Assembly: GCA_027625915.1 (NCBI GenBank)
Contig: JANTQA010000036.1
Span: 7,275,001 to 7,339,000 of the forward strand
DNA length: 64,000 nucleotides
Origin: Anaeramoeba flamelloides
Taxonomy: Eukaryota; Metamonada; Anaeramoebidae
Direction: 5' to 3'
Part shown: in pieces, positions 24,964 through 37,189 of the stretch
Layout: every line of letters begins with the position of its first letter
How positions within the stretch are numbered: position 1 is the stretch's first letter
Program-made: the position numbers and the translations under genes
The notes under the pieces: model-generated
What the model was told of the DNA's origin: nothing
Databases searched by the model: none
Seen by the model: the letters and a program-made list of their open reading frames with translations, nothing else

Positions 24964-25514
24964 TGAAAATATTCTTTTAGTTTTGAATAAAATTGTCAAT
25001 AATAATAAAAAATCAGATGTAAACATTTTTTTTTTTAATATATTTACTTTTAATTTGATTAATTTTTTTAAACATTGATTTTTTTTTCAAAAAAAGGATG
25101 AAAATATCCTATTTTCTGATTAATTTATTGTTCGTTTTACCATAAAAGGAAACAGGTATTTTCCAATATTTTATTAAATTTCTAGAAATTTAAAAGATTA
25201 TGTTACATTTTTTTTTTCAAATATTAAGAGTAGACATAAAACAGAACCATTATTATTGAAATAAGTTTTTTGAAAATAATTCTTAATTTTTTTTTATAAT
25301 GAGTATTATAATTTGAATTAATTGATATTTGTTTAAGAATATTTAACCTTTTGAGAAATAAAAGCAAAACCCATTGATACTTCTCTTCTATCTGTTATTA
25401 TGAATACATTGGGATAATATAGATCGGGGACATTCAAATTATTTTTGCAAAATTAAAGATAAAAGGGTATTTATAGTGTTATAAGTTAAATTTTCTCAAT
25501 TTTTATAAAAAGTG

Positions 25515-25711
25515 TATAACCAGTTCCACTTTTAAGGTAGAAACTTTCAACGAAAATTGTATAACTATCAAAATCACAAATTAAAGCACAAAATTTGGAA
25601 ATTTTTAATAAATTGTAAAAAAAAAATTACAAATTTTGTGCTTTAGTTTGAGATTTTTATTGTGCTTTAAATTTCGTTGAAGTTTGGGTATTAAAAGTGG
25701 AACTGACTGTA
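25515..25711. mobile_element. Tc1/mariner-like MITE family T, copy 2
   Basis: About 197 bp, almost palindromic. The left end TATAACCAGTTCCACTTTTA pairs with the right end TAAAAGTGGAACTGACTGTA. The arms continue inward through AAACTTTCAACGAAA and its complement, and through an AAAGCACAAAATTTG core. TA on both sides. Non-coding. Confidence 0.85.
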
Positions 25712-26599
25712 TTGAGTATTTTAAATTAAGAGTTCGGTAGTTGTTCACATTTTTTTTTTTTTTTTTTTTGAGATATGAAAAGATTGTAAAAAATTATAAT
25801 TCAGATATATGAATTCTAAACTCAATTCATAACATTTAGGAAACACTCAAAATGAAAAATAGCCAAAAAAAATCATAATTTTTTAGTAAATATTGGAAAA
25901 ATTAAAATTAAATCATGTTTGTGTTTCCAATAATTAATAATTTAATATATAAATTTTATTTCTTAATATAAGAAAAACCAATAAAAATAATTATAAAATG
26001 AAAAAATAAAAATTGGTGTGTCCAAAATGATGAAATTAGCAAAACAAAAATTGTTTTGTTAAATTTGTGAAAATACCACCAACAGTTCTTTATCGATCAA
26101 AAGTAAGTATACTATCAACCAAGATTATTTGATTTTTTCGATTTACTTAAACCCAATTTTATATAATCAATAAATAATTGAAAAAAACATATTCGAAAGT
26201 AATAGTTGAGGTAATTAAAAAAAAAAAAAATGAATACCAAAAAAAAACAAAAAAAAAAAATGATTAAAATATTTCTTAAAATAAAAATCTTTACAATTTA
26301 ATATAAATTTGGGTATTATTATTCTATCTACTGTTTAAATTGATTTCAAATTCTTTAAATTGTTACAAATATTTTATAAATTTCCACATTCAATTGTTTT
26401 TTTCAAGGTTAAAATAATAATTTTAATTGAGATTTCAAGTAAATAGGTCTTTTATAGGGAGTTAAAAATTAATATGATCTTTTTACCTTTAACAAATATT
26501 TTTATATACTTCCGACAAAAATACTTTGATTTATTCTACCCTGAAGAAAACTTTTTTTGTTTTTCAAATAATTATAAAATATGTTGAACTTTAAAATTT

Positions 26600-27700
26600 T
26601 CAAAACTATAAAAAATATAAAAAATTTTTAAAAACAATAAAAGGGTTTTGGATCAAAAATTATTTTTTAAGATATTTAAAATTTTAAAGTGGAAAATCCA
26701 ATTTTCTATTAAGATTTTTTTCGAATTTAATAGTAGAAAATTTGAATATTTTTATCTTATCATCTAAGAGGTTATAATCATAATTTTTTAAAAGCAATGA
26801 AAATTTAATAAATATCTTTCAAATGGATAACCAATTAAATTGACTATTATGGAATTATTTATTGATATAAATTGAAAAAAATATATTGTTTTTTTGATTT
26901 TCCGTTGGGTTTTCCAGGATTTAAAAGAATAGAGTTAAATCAAAGAGTTTACTCAATTCTATTGAATTCTGGGAAACCGCTGTTAGCTTTTCTTGAGTAT
27001 TCTGTTTATTAGGAAAATCAATAGATTTCACGAAATACAACAAAAAACCTCAAGAAAGGCTAGGCACTTGACGTACACTTTCGTTGGGTTTTTTTTAATT
27101 TTTGTAATGAACAGAAAATTTAAGAAGTTTTCAGTTTATTTCAAAAAGTAAAAAAAAAAAAACGGCCGTTGGTTTTCTGAAATTCAAAAGAATTGAGCAA
27201 AATATTTGATTTTTCTCTATTCTTTTGAATCCTGGCAATCTGTCGTTAGCTTTTCTTGAGTATTCTGTTTATTAGAGAAATCAATGGATTTCACAAATAA
27301 AACAGAAAAACTCAAGAAAGCCACGGCACTCTACGAACACTCTCAATAATTATCATCAGGAATTTTTTTTTCTGTGTTTCAGTTTTATTAGATGAGTACA
27401 ATGTTTTCAAAACTATTCGTTATTATCTATCAAACAAAATATCTCCCCATGTTGAATTAAACTCAAATCCAATCTTCAGTTTATTTGGAATTTTTTACCC
27501 GAAAAATACCCTTTTTTCTAGACTAGGTACTTTAAAAAAGTTGGTTATACTAAAAACAATAAATACAATAGTCTCATGAATTTAAAGTTGTGGAATTTTG
27601 ATTATATTGTGGATAAACTTTATTAATCAAGATGAAAGGTTAAGGAATGGAGTAGTTTTGTCTAACTTTTTTTTTTCATGTTGGTGATGTATATTACAAT
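26600..27700. repeat. Dispersed repeat R, copy 1
   Basis: About 1.1 kb aligning with 33690-34715 and, minus two insertions, 37800-39740. It contains two imperfect hairpin modules (about 26908-26977 and 27170-27246) of the type TTTTCCAGAATTTAAAAGAA / TTCTTTTGAATTCTGGAAAA. It ends in a segment shared by all copies (AATAAACTTTATTAAT..GATGAAA..TTTTGTCTAACTTTTT). No coding frame. Confidence 0.75.
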
Positions 27701-27814
27701 TTGACTAAATGTATTTTTAGAGACATTTAAACCATTGAGAACGTAATGTGATTTAAAACCAATAACAATACACTTTAATTTTAGACTTGTCATTGTTAGA
27801 TACTAATCCCTTAA

Positions 27815-28367
27815 GGTTTACAATCCCTGGAATTTGAAAAAAGATTATCTTGTGCAGGGTGTAGTGAGTTGTCGGTTTGGTTCTTAGCTGATCAATCTTG
27901 GACTTAATATGGATTTTAATAGTCGTTCAAAATGGCAATTTTTTGAAAATTTATTTTTTTTATTTCAAAAATCCGAATTGAAGAGTGTAAGAATTAATTG
28001 GCGAGAACTTAAGTTATAAAAAATGTGGTTTGTAGGTTGTTGATTGGAATTTTTAATTAAGTTTTGGTTTTCTCTGGAAGCTTTAAAATATTATTTTTTC
28101 ATTTGGTTAATTGAGAAAAAAGTAAATCAAGATTCTTTTCTACAACCCAAAATTCAAAATTTATTCTTGAACATCTATCAATCTATTATTCTTCGACTCT
28201 TCAATTAGGATTTTGGAAATAAAAAAAATAAATTTTCAAAAAATTGCCATTTTGAACGACTATTAAAATCCATATTAAGTCCAAGATTGATCAGCTAAGA
28301 ACCAAACCGACAACTCACTACACCCTGCACAAGATAATCTTTTTTCAAATTTCAGGGATTGTAAACC
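27815..28367. mobile_element. Foldback element with 180-bp near-perfect inverted arms
   Basis: The left arm 27815-27994 and right arm 28188-28367 are reverse complements with about five mismatches over 180 bp, separated by 193 bp of non-coding spacer. The tips read GGTTTACAATCCC and GGGATTGTAAACC. No clear target duplication (left flank CTTAA, right flank ATAAA). No transposase frame, so non-autonomous. Such high arm identity implies recent origin or arm-to-arm gene conversion. Confidence 0.88.
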
Positions 28368-28785
28368 ATAAATAGGAGAAAAATTATTATTTGATTATGG
28401 TTTTTTTGACTTCAAAAAGATTCCTTTTGTTCTTATTTCATCGCAATGTAAACCTAAGCAAAGTACCATAAAAAAAAAACGAGATCTCAAATTACGATCT
28501 ATTTCAAGGAACGGTCTTTGTAAAAGGAAAACAAAAAATGAAAAAGAAAATTGTTAGAAATTGATAATCTTAATACCAACAATTTCCAAACAATCTGAAC
28601 TAATCCTTCTTAAAATTTAGAATAAGGAATTAAATTGAAGATGAAAAGAAACATGAAAACTATTCTAAATATATTGTAAGAAAACCTCAAAATAGCTGTC
28701 TATTTGCTTTTCATTTTTTTAAATTTTTAGATTTCTCTTATCTTTTTATTGTTGATTTTTTATATAACCCACACAACAAATCATC

Positions 28786-29285
28786 ATGCCACCAAAAAAA
28801 GCACCAAAATCAAAAGCAGCCCAACTTAAAGCAAAAGGAGGAAAAAAAAAAAAAAAGAAGTGGACCCAAGGAAAGGTCCAAGAAAAAGTTATTAGAACCA
28901 CTTATATGGATCAAGAAACTTGGGACAGACTTTATAAAGAAGGTTTGTTTTTGAAATTTCTGATTGTTCTCTTTGTCTTTTGTTTTTTTTTTGAAAACTA
29001 AATTTGTTTTTGTTTTTTCTTTTATTATTTTTTGCTTTTTTTCTTTTTTATTTGATTCAAAAAAACAAATAAAAATAAAAAAAAAACCCATGCAAAATAT
29101 TTATTAACACACCCATAGTACCAAACTATAAAGTTATCACCCCAGGTATTGTCTCCGATCGAATGAAGATCTCTGTTTCCTTGGCAAGAAAAGCTATTCT
29201 TGAACTTGAAAAAGAAAAGAAAATCAAACCAGTCATCAAACATAACAAACAATTAATTTATACCCGTGCTCATGGAAAGAAATAA
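28786..29285 (+). CDS. RPS25: Small ribosomal subunit protein eS25
   Basis: Cytosolic 40S ribosomal protein eS25, involved in tRNA and IRES interactions near the head of the small subunit. Exon 1 is 28786-28942 and exon 2 is 29119-29285; the 176-bp intron begins GTTTGT and ends CCATAG. Splicing yields WDRLYKE joined to [15 protein letters not shown], exactly the eS25 core, and a protein of 107 residues, normal for the family. The N-terminus is the usual basic tail ([20 protein letters not shown]) followed by TQGKVQEKV. The C-terminus has [17 protein letters not shown] and the conserved QLIYTR near the end. The start is the first ATG, preceded by AACAAATCATC. It stops with TAA. Confidence 0.96.
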
Positions 29286-32200
29286 GTTATTTCGTTTTTA
29301 ATCAATTTCTTTTTGTTTTAAAAGCCTTTTTAACTTTCTTTTTTTTTAAAATTAATTCACAGAAAAAATAATAATTTTTAAATAATTCTTTTTCAAACCT
29401 AAATTTATGACTAAATCACCAAATTGAATTTCCAAAAATTTAAAGTTTGAAATCCAAAAATAAATTTATGATCTCTTTTAAAATACAGACACACCAACCA
29501 AAGTTTTTCTTTTTCTTTTTACTTTTTTTAAAAGGAAAATGTTTTTTGTTATTTTTTTTTTAATTTTTATTTTGTTTTCTAAGGATCTCTTTCAAATTTG
29601 AATTGACTTTTATTTAAATCGAAATCTATTTTTAAAATATATATATGTCTCAGGTTTTTAAAAAAAAACAGGAATATATCACACGTCTTACCTTGGATCT
29701 ATTTTGTACACATAAAAAGAAAAATAAAAATTAAAATAATCTCTTGCTCACAGAAGAATTATAAAAAATGTTTCATATTTCAAAGAGTTAAATTGTTATT
29801 TTCATTCCAAAACTTTTCTTTTAGAAATATGTCATTTACAAAACTTGAATTAATTGTTTTTGATCTGGCTATTCATGTAAAAATACTGACGATGTAAAGC
29901 AGATTATCTGATTTTTTCACCTTCTGGATCTAGTTTTACCAAGGGTTCAATTGATGACAGTATTTATTTTTTGATTATTTACTCTCAAATAAACAAGATA
30001 GCTTAAACTATTCCTCAAGATGGATATAGACTATATAATTTGTGCTCTCAATTATTTGTTATTGTAATGCGAATAAAAAATATTCAAATTGTAATTATAA
30101 TGATCAAGAAAGAATTTACACATAACAACCACACATTTTCACTAAAGAATTCTTAAGATTTATTAATAAAAGATTATTCAAGTTGTAAATAAATAATTGT
30201 TTTGGATCCTTATATTTACCCGTATTAAAACAATAAATTTTATTGTAAATTAAAATATTCTAAAAAAATTTAATAAAACTAATTGTTTTTTTTATTTTTA
30301 TTATAACCATTTGAAAAAAGTTTGTATTTTTTCTAATCTTTTGAAAGTTTTTTATTTTAGAAAGGGTGGTAATTCAGCCTTTAAATATAACGTAGGCGTT
30401 GAAGTGGGAAGGAAAGCACTTTTTTTAAAAAAGGGTATTCACTTTTTTATAATAGAAAATTCCAAAAAGGTTTTAATTCTAGTAATTGAAAAAAAAAATA
30501 AGTTTTTAATTTTTTAAAATAGCTGAATTAACAAAAAATATATTAACACTGTTATTTTACGGTTAGTAAATGAATATTTATATTTTAGGTGCCCAAATTT
30601 TTTACCTAAGATTTTAAGATAAAAAAAAATTAAAATCAAACAAAAAGGCTAATATAAATTTTTTATCTCAAACTTTTTATATGTAAAAATTAATAGTATA
30701 TAATTTCTCGATAACTACCGATAAGAAATAGATAAGAACAATTAAAAGTTTAGGATGAAATTATAGTCACTGTGGAAAGATTTTGGGAAATTCTTAGGTT
30801 ATTACACTACAAGGAAAATTTAAATACCTAAAATTAAAGTTAGCCAAAACTATGCCTAGGATTTCAGTTATACTTCTTTTTTAAATTATTTTTTCAAATT
30901 TATCATAATTTTATGTATTAAAAAAAGGATATCAATTAAACTCATGAAAATCTGAATACCCCCCTTTTCAAAAATACCGACTTTTGAAAAAAACACCTAT
31001 TTTCAGGGTATTTTTTTATTGGAAAAAGTTGAAATGAATTAATTTTTGATTGAAGATTAAGATTGAAAAAAGAATAAATGTTAAAGCAATTTGCAGAAAA
31101 CAATCGGGAACGTCTATAAAAACTCAAACATGGAAAAAAATAAAATGATAAAAAATATTCCAAAAACAGATAAAAAATCAGTTTTTCAATTTAATTGAGC
31201 AATATCTTTTGATTGAAATATTTTGTGTTATTTTCAAATTGAAAAATATGTTTCCTTTTAGACGATTAAAAAAATACTTGAAAATTATTACTCTTCTAAA
31301 ATCAAATAAAAAATTCAAAAATTTTACAATTAAAAATGAAAAAAATATTACTGAAAAATTTCATTTTTTTTTCAATTCCTATTAATATCTATTAAAGTTG
31401 TAAACCCCATTGAAAATTGATATGTATAATAATGTTTATTATATGAGTGTATTTCAAAAATACAAAATTTAGAGATTTTTTTTTGAAAAAATTTTCCTTG
31501 TAGTGTATACAAAGTTAGAAAATTTTCCGATCTTCTATTTTCGAATCGAATTTGGATAAAATATGAAGCATTTTACGAATAAATTCCACTTTAAAAATGT
31601 TAATCAAAGTTATTTTAGAAGATTTTAAATAAATCAATTTTGATACTATTAATCTAATAAATCCCAAAAGATCACCGCACCCAAGGATTTACGACATTGA
31701 AAAATTAATTTAGTTCAAGGAACTAAATTATTTGATCAATAGATTACAAAGAAAAAAGATTTCCTTAACTTTTCGCATAAAGTTTGGAAATTGAATTAAT
31801 ACCCTTTCCATGTTTAAAAAGAATGTCGAAAATCAAACAACGTTTTTCGTTTTTGTTCCAAAGAAATCAATCTCATTTTTTAAAAAATAAAAAACTTTGG
31901 ACTCTTTTTTCTTTGAAAAAAGTCGAAGAGGCCACTTATAAGAAGATTTTGATAATGAGAAAAAAACATTTACAAATTTTGAAAAGAAAAAAAAAAACAT
32001 TTTATTTTACAAAGTCAAGTTAAGAAATTTTTAGAGAAATGCTCAAAACCATTCACTATTAAGAAAACCGGGGAAATGCAAGTTTTTATATTTGATCACC
32101 ATTGGATTATAGTTGACAGTCATAAATTAAATGGGGGATAGAGACTCATTGAAAAGTTGGATGATCTGGTTTTTTATCTCTGTAAAATTTAAACCAAGTT

Positions 32201-34767
32201 TTGCCCCCAATGGAGAAAATTAAAAAAAATAACTTTAATGTTTACAATAACTCCATTGAGATCAAAAGATCCATTGAAGAATAAGTTATTCAAATTACCC
32301 TTAAAAAACAATAAATTAGTTGTTTGTTTGTTTTTTGTCATTTGCTGTGTAGATTTTAGATCTCGAGTTCAAAAAAATAAATACCATCTCATATTGTTTC
32401 GTTTGTTCAAGAATCACCAGTTATAATTCCTCCTTTTGGATACATTTCCAGACTCAAAATAATGATATGTTCTGGTGCTAAGATTATATTAATCTTTGTG
32501 CTTTGAACTCCCCAAATCATCTTATACCACTTCGAAAAATATCATATATATCTTTCTTCCAGGAGAAGCTCATAATAGGACAAGGTAATTGTTTCTAAAT
32601 CGAAACAATAAACAACAACTATTTAAAAGATTTGATTAATCTTATTTCACACAGATATAAAATGTATGAATATGATTTGATTTTAACTTACAATAATTAA
32701 TGTAAATACAATAAATAGAAAATAAAATTATTTTTTATAGTTTTTAAATTCTATCAAGATATAAAAGCTAAAAGATGAAAGAAAAAAAAAAATATTCAGA
32801 AAGAAAGAGACTCAATACAGACCAAATAAAAAAAAAAACAAAAATATAGATTCATCTTCATTCCTTTTTTAATGTAAAAATACGTACCAATGAATACAAA
32901 TAATGTTATTTTTCATTAATTTTCCCATTTTTTTTTTTTTTTATTTATGTTTACTTTTGAAAGAATTGTAACTTTTGTATTTTATTTATAAAGTCAAATG
33001 AACTAAAATTAGAATCACGCCCTTGATTACTCATTTTAAAACTTTTTTTTGAAAAAAAAAAAAAATCGTTTAGAGAGGAAAAAAGGAAACTCAAAAATAA
33101 AAAATACATTCCTCAGAGTTTGTTAGTCAAGTGTAAATATTATTTCTGATTTTTTCATATTTTTTTGATAAAATTGTGATTTTTTAAATTAACTATGACG
33201 CTTTTCTGGTATGCTCTCTTGGGTTAGGAAACTTGGCCATATATTTTCTTTTATTGAGTAAAATTCTATTGTAAACTAAATTTCATAATAAGTTGCCCAA
33301 TTTTTATTTATTTTTTTTTTACTTTTTTTTATTTTTTTTTAGAAGAAAAAAAAAATTTCTAGTGTATAGAACTGAATATTAAAATAGTATAATTTAATTA
33401 TTATTATAGATATCTTCAATTTATAAAAATATTTATTTTCAAAATTTGATTTTTAATGGGCCAATGATTTTGAACTGGAGTTTATTTAAAAAAGTGGACA
33501 TGTGATTACGATATAAACTTCAAGAAAATCAAAAATACTTTATTCAAATTCATACAAACCCAAAAATCTCCAAGAGTTTATTAAATGGAATATGTTGCTA
33601 TTTAAAAACATCAAACATACTTCCAAGTTTCCTGATCCTTGGTTTATAGACCAGAACAGTATCACAGTTAATGAAAAAATCACAATTTTAATAAAAAAAC
33701 ATGAAAAATTCTAAAATCATTTTTGCGCATCAAACCACGATCATGAAAAAATTACTAAAAAAAAAATTAAATATTTACTAATTTTACTCTTTTTAATAAG
33801 TTCAATTATAATAAACACTATTGGTTAATAAAAGATCATTGATGAAAAAAATATTTTTAAAGGTATTTTACAATTTAAGTTGAAATTTTCAATTTTTCAG
33901 GTCTATTAAGATTTTTTTTGAAATTTAATAGTAAAAAATTTGAAATTTTTTTGCTTCTAGATAAGAATCCATTTTTTTATATTTTAAAAGTATTTTTAAT
34001 CTGATGAATATTTTTCAATGGATAATCAATTATTTGGACTATTGAAAGAATTATTTGTTGATTAAAAAAGAAAAAAATATTTTTTTTTTTTGATTTTTCC
34101 GTTAGGTTTTCCAGAATTTAAATGAATTGAGTAAAATCTTTGATTTTTCTCCATTATTTTGAATTCTGGAAAAGCTAGACACTTGGCGTACACTTTTCGT
34201 TAGCTTTTCTGTTAATTTATTAAAATTGAGTAAAATCTATTTGATTTTACTCAATTCTTTTAAATTCTGGAAAACCTAGGGCACCTTTGTTAGTTTTTTT
34301 TTAATTTTTGGAATAAACCGAAAATCTAAGAAATTTTCAATTTATTACTTATATTAAAAAAAACTCTCCATTATTTTTTCCTTATTTGAGTTTTTTTAGA
34401 TGAGTAAAGTGTGTTTCAAAACTATTAATTCTTATCTATGTCAAAGTAAATATTCCCCAGGTTGTATTTAACGAAAATTCATTGTCGCATTCATTTAAAA
34501 ATAATTAACCCCAAAATATACCTTTTTTCTAGACTAGAGACTTTTAAAAATCGCAGTACCATTAACAACAATAAACACAATACCCTCAAGATTGTTACGA
34601 ACTGGAGTGTTGATTATATTGTGAATAAACTCTATTAACAAGGATGAAATGATTATTGAAGTAGTAGTTTTATCTAACTTGGAATTTTCAATTTTATTTT
34701 TTCATACAAGTGATGTGTGCCAATGAATTTCAAAAAAAAAAAAAAGCGAATGAATTATTTTTGTTGT
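29286..34767. other. Intergenic, 5.5 kb
   Basis: No confident gene. Repeat R copy 2 occupies 33690-34715, ending about 50 bp from the stop of the ASCC1-like gene. Around 31784-32500 short frames look like decayed coding sequence but I cannot identify them. The rest is AT-rich with no structure I can name. Confidence 0.55.
33690..34715. repeat. Dispersed repeat R, copy 2
   Basis: Aligns with R1 and R3. It preserves uninterrupted sites where R3 carries two insertions (TTTAATAGTAAAAAA near 33926, and TTATCTATGTCAAAG near 34434). It has two hairpin modules, about 34103-34168 and 34197-34275. Non-coding. Confidence 0.8.
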
Positions 34768-35688
34768 TTATTTGTTCGTAATCATGTAATGTGGCATGTA
34801 AAATCCGCTTTTGTGATATTTGCCCAAAGTACTTAGATGTATTTGGTTAATAATTTGTTTACCAAAGTCGTAATTCAAAAATTCATTGTTTTCTTTTAAT
34901 TTTGAGAGGTTGATTGATTTTTGGATTTTTTGATTTTTTTTCTGGATTTTATAACGATAATTCATTAACGTGGCATGTAAAGCGAGGGGGTTTGTATCTA
35001 CTTCGATCCCAGCTTGTTGGAATTTCTCAATTAATAATGAATGAAGCCGATGGATCTTTTCATATGTTTCATCTTGTTGGACTTGTGCGTAAAGCACTTG
35101 ACAGTTTTCAAAATCGTTTTCTGGGAATGTCGAAAGAGACTTGATAGTGATTTCGGAATTGAGAACGCCCTCTGATCCGTCTATTTTGACTTGCTTTAAA
35201 ATTTCTACGGCCTTGTCTCGTTGCTCCTCTTTATATAGTTTCATCATTAAAATGGTCAAGTGGAATTTGTATGGCGATTGCAAGATCTCCTCTGAAAAGC
35301 CCTCAGTTTCGTGGAAAGTGGAATGGGTGCTCTTTTGGAAGCTCTTCACAGAATTCCTCATTTTTTTTGTTAGCAACGGGATCGAGACAAAATGCGTCCA
35401 GTTTAATCGTGGGATCGCCCATTTAATAACCTTGTCCATCTCATCAGATGCACCTTGGATTTTGTCCTTCTTCATACAAGTGATCGAGTAATACAATTTC
35501 CCAGATAACTCGTCTGGCAATTCGATCCTGACTTTATGGTTTTGAATGATTTTTGTGATCGTCTTGTTGTTTTTGCCCGTGATGAAGCCATAAAAATAGG
35601 GCTCCACTTTTTTGCGTAATAAATAGCCTTTGCTCCACGGGTGCTTGATGATTTCATTATAAACTTCAGATGTTGTTTCGTTTGTCAT
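34768..35688 (-). CDS. ASCC1: ASCC1-like protein: KH domain plus 2H phosphoesterase-like domain
   Basis: A 306-residue protein in one exon. In animals ASCC1 belongs to the ASC-1 complex, which works with the ALKBH3/ASCC3 alkylation-repair machinery and in transcription. The KH-like part holds YFYGFITGKNNKTITKII, with GKNN at the GxxG loop position. It is followed by NWTHFVSIPL, the typical entry to the AKAP7/ASCC1 2H domain. Both 2H motifs are present: HLT at His143 (FHLTILMMKLYKEE) and HAT at His238 (LALHATLMNYRYK), so the fold's catalytic pair is kept. I chose ATG at 35688. The frame stays open for 47 more codons upstream, but that piece is Phe/Ile/Lys-rich and looks like untranslated leader. 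Ends in TAA. An AKAP7-like or other 2H protein is the alternative, but the KH-2H order favours ASCC1. Confidence 0.88.
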   Translation of the reverse strand: MTNETTSEVYNEIIKHPWSKGYLLRKKVEPYFYGFITGKNNKTITKIIQNHKVRIELPDELSGKLYYSITCMKKDKIQGASDEMDKVIKWAIPRLNWTHFVSIPLLTKKMRNSVKSFQKSTHSTFHETEGFSEEILQSPYKFHLTILMMKLYKEEQRDKAVEILKQVKIDGSEGVLNSEITIKSLSTFPENDFENCQVLYAQVQQDETYEKIHRLHSLLIEKFQQAGIEVDTNPLALHATLMNYRYKIQKKNQKIQKSINLSKLKENNEFLNYDFGKQIINQIHLSTLGKYHKSGFYMPHYMITNK

Positions 35689-37189
35689 AGCGATTGTTAT
35701 GGTTTGCTTTACTTTTGTCAACAAAATTAAAAAAAAAAATTCTGAAAAAAAAATGGAAATTCTCCAATTTTTTGATTGTTTCATCCATTTAGAATTTGTA
35801 TATCTCTTTTTATTTTTGAATAGAATCATGTTAGTATACTTTTGTTTCTAATAAAGCTTATTATTAAACAAGGAAATACCCTTTTTTCATCTGAATTTTG
35901 TCATATCAAAGTTTTTTTTTTTTCTTTTTTTATTTTAGGACTATTCAAATTTTATAGGTATGTTCAGACTAATTCAACCAATAACATATTTATTGGCTTA
36001 ACAAAGTATTGATTCAATAAAAATCTTCAACAAATTTAAAATTGGGGCTTTTATTCGAAATTTATCAATTTGGTTAAAACAACTCAAATTCGAAATTTAA
36101 CTTTATAATGTTTAAAAATCTAAAATTTCCAAGCTTCAAGTTCTTTCTGAATATTTTTCAATTGCCATATAGTTTACTTCAAGTCTGTTCATATACCAGG
36201 AACAAATTTGGATAGGTTATTAATAATATCAAAAAATAATAGATTTTAAACTTGCTTTGTTTTGTTCAAAAATTCATTCAAGATTTTGAGAAAGAAAAGT
36301 TTCGTTTAATTATCACAAAAAAAAATCCTACAATTTGCAATATTTTGACTTTTTTTTTAATTGTCATTCTTTTAAGCGACTAATCTCTATAAAATTTCTT
36401 TTACTAAATTTAATAGAGATTGAGAAAATTTTTTACCAATTACTTAGATTTGAAAAGACCTGTTTATTTTCAATATTAAACATATTTCTTGAAAAGGATG
36501 TACTTATTTAGAAATTGGAAAAAAAAAAAATATCAGAGACTAGTCCCTTAAACACCTTTTCACCGAATTATATTAATTACTTAATTTAGGCATCAAAATT
36601 AAGGATTATTCATATTTTATACTCTGTGGAGATTGAAATCTAATACCTTAACTTCTAAAAATTATATAATGCTTTTCATAAGTTTAATGGTTTTAAATAG
36701 TTTTTTATTCCACTCAATGGGTTTTAAATTTGGGAATTGTTAATCTTGTTTTAATTTGATGTTTTTTATTTCTATTTTATTTCTAATAATCAACAATATT
36801 TTGAGACTGTATTTTTGTTTTTAAAGAAAGTGGAAAATTTGTGAAAAAATATTTGAAAATTTTTAACTTTTCAAGTCATTTTACAAAATAAAAAAGAAGA
36901 CTTATTTATTTAATCAACTTGCTTTTTTTAACATCTGTTCTAAAAAACTGATCTTCACAGTTCTGGTGATTATTTACAAATTCATATTTTTTCAAATTTT
37001 TTTCAAATGGATTAATTTATTGTCCAAAATTTGAACAATTTAATAAATCTTGCTTCATAAAAATATTAAAAATAAAAATAAATTTGTTTTTTATTTAATA
37101 AATTGAATATTGTGGTCTTTATTATAATTTTAATTAATTGATGAAATTACTATATATATATATATATATTGTATTTTTTTAAAATAATT
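35689..37189. other. Intergenic, ASCC1-like gene to PROPPIN gene
   Basis: Both flanking genes are on the minus strand, so this is the 5' flank of the ASCC1-like gene and the 3' flank of the PROPPIN. A TA microsatellite lies at about 37151-37169, 20 bp past the PROPPIN stop. Nothing else recognised. Confidence 0.6.

Larger units (their letters stand above)
24647..28785. other. Intergenic, 4.1 kb, repeat-rich
   Basis: Contains a CTTTTT hexamer tract, MITE T copy 2, repeat R copy 1 and the near-perfect foldback element. No coding sequence recognised. Confidence 0.6.

Noticed and set aside
30311-30517. A 68-codon plus-strand frame
   Set aside because: No motif, partner exon or family resemblance; composition follows the flanks.
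35689-35829. N-terminal 47-codon extension of the ASCC1-like protein
   Set aside because: Low-complexity, Phe/Ile/Lys-rich and absent from the family; ATG at 35688 is preferred.
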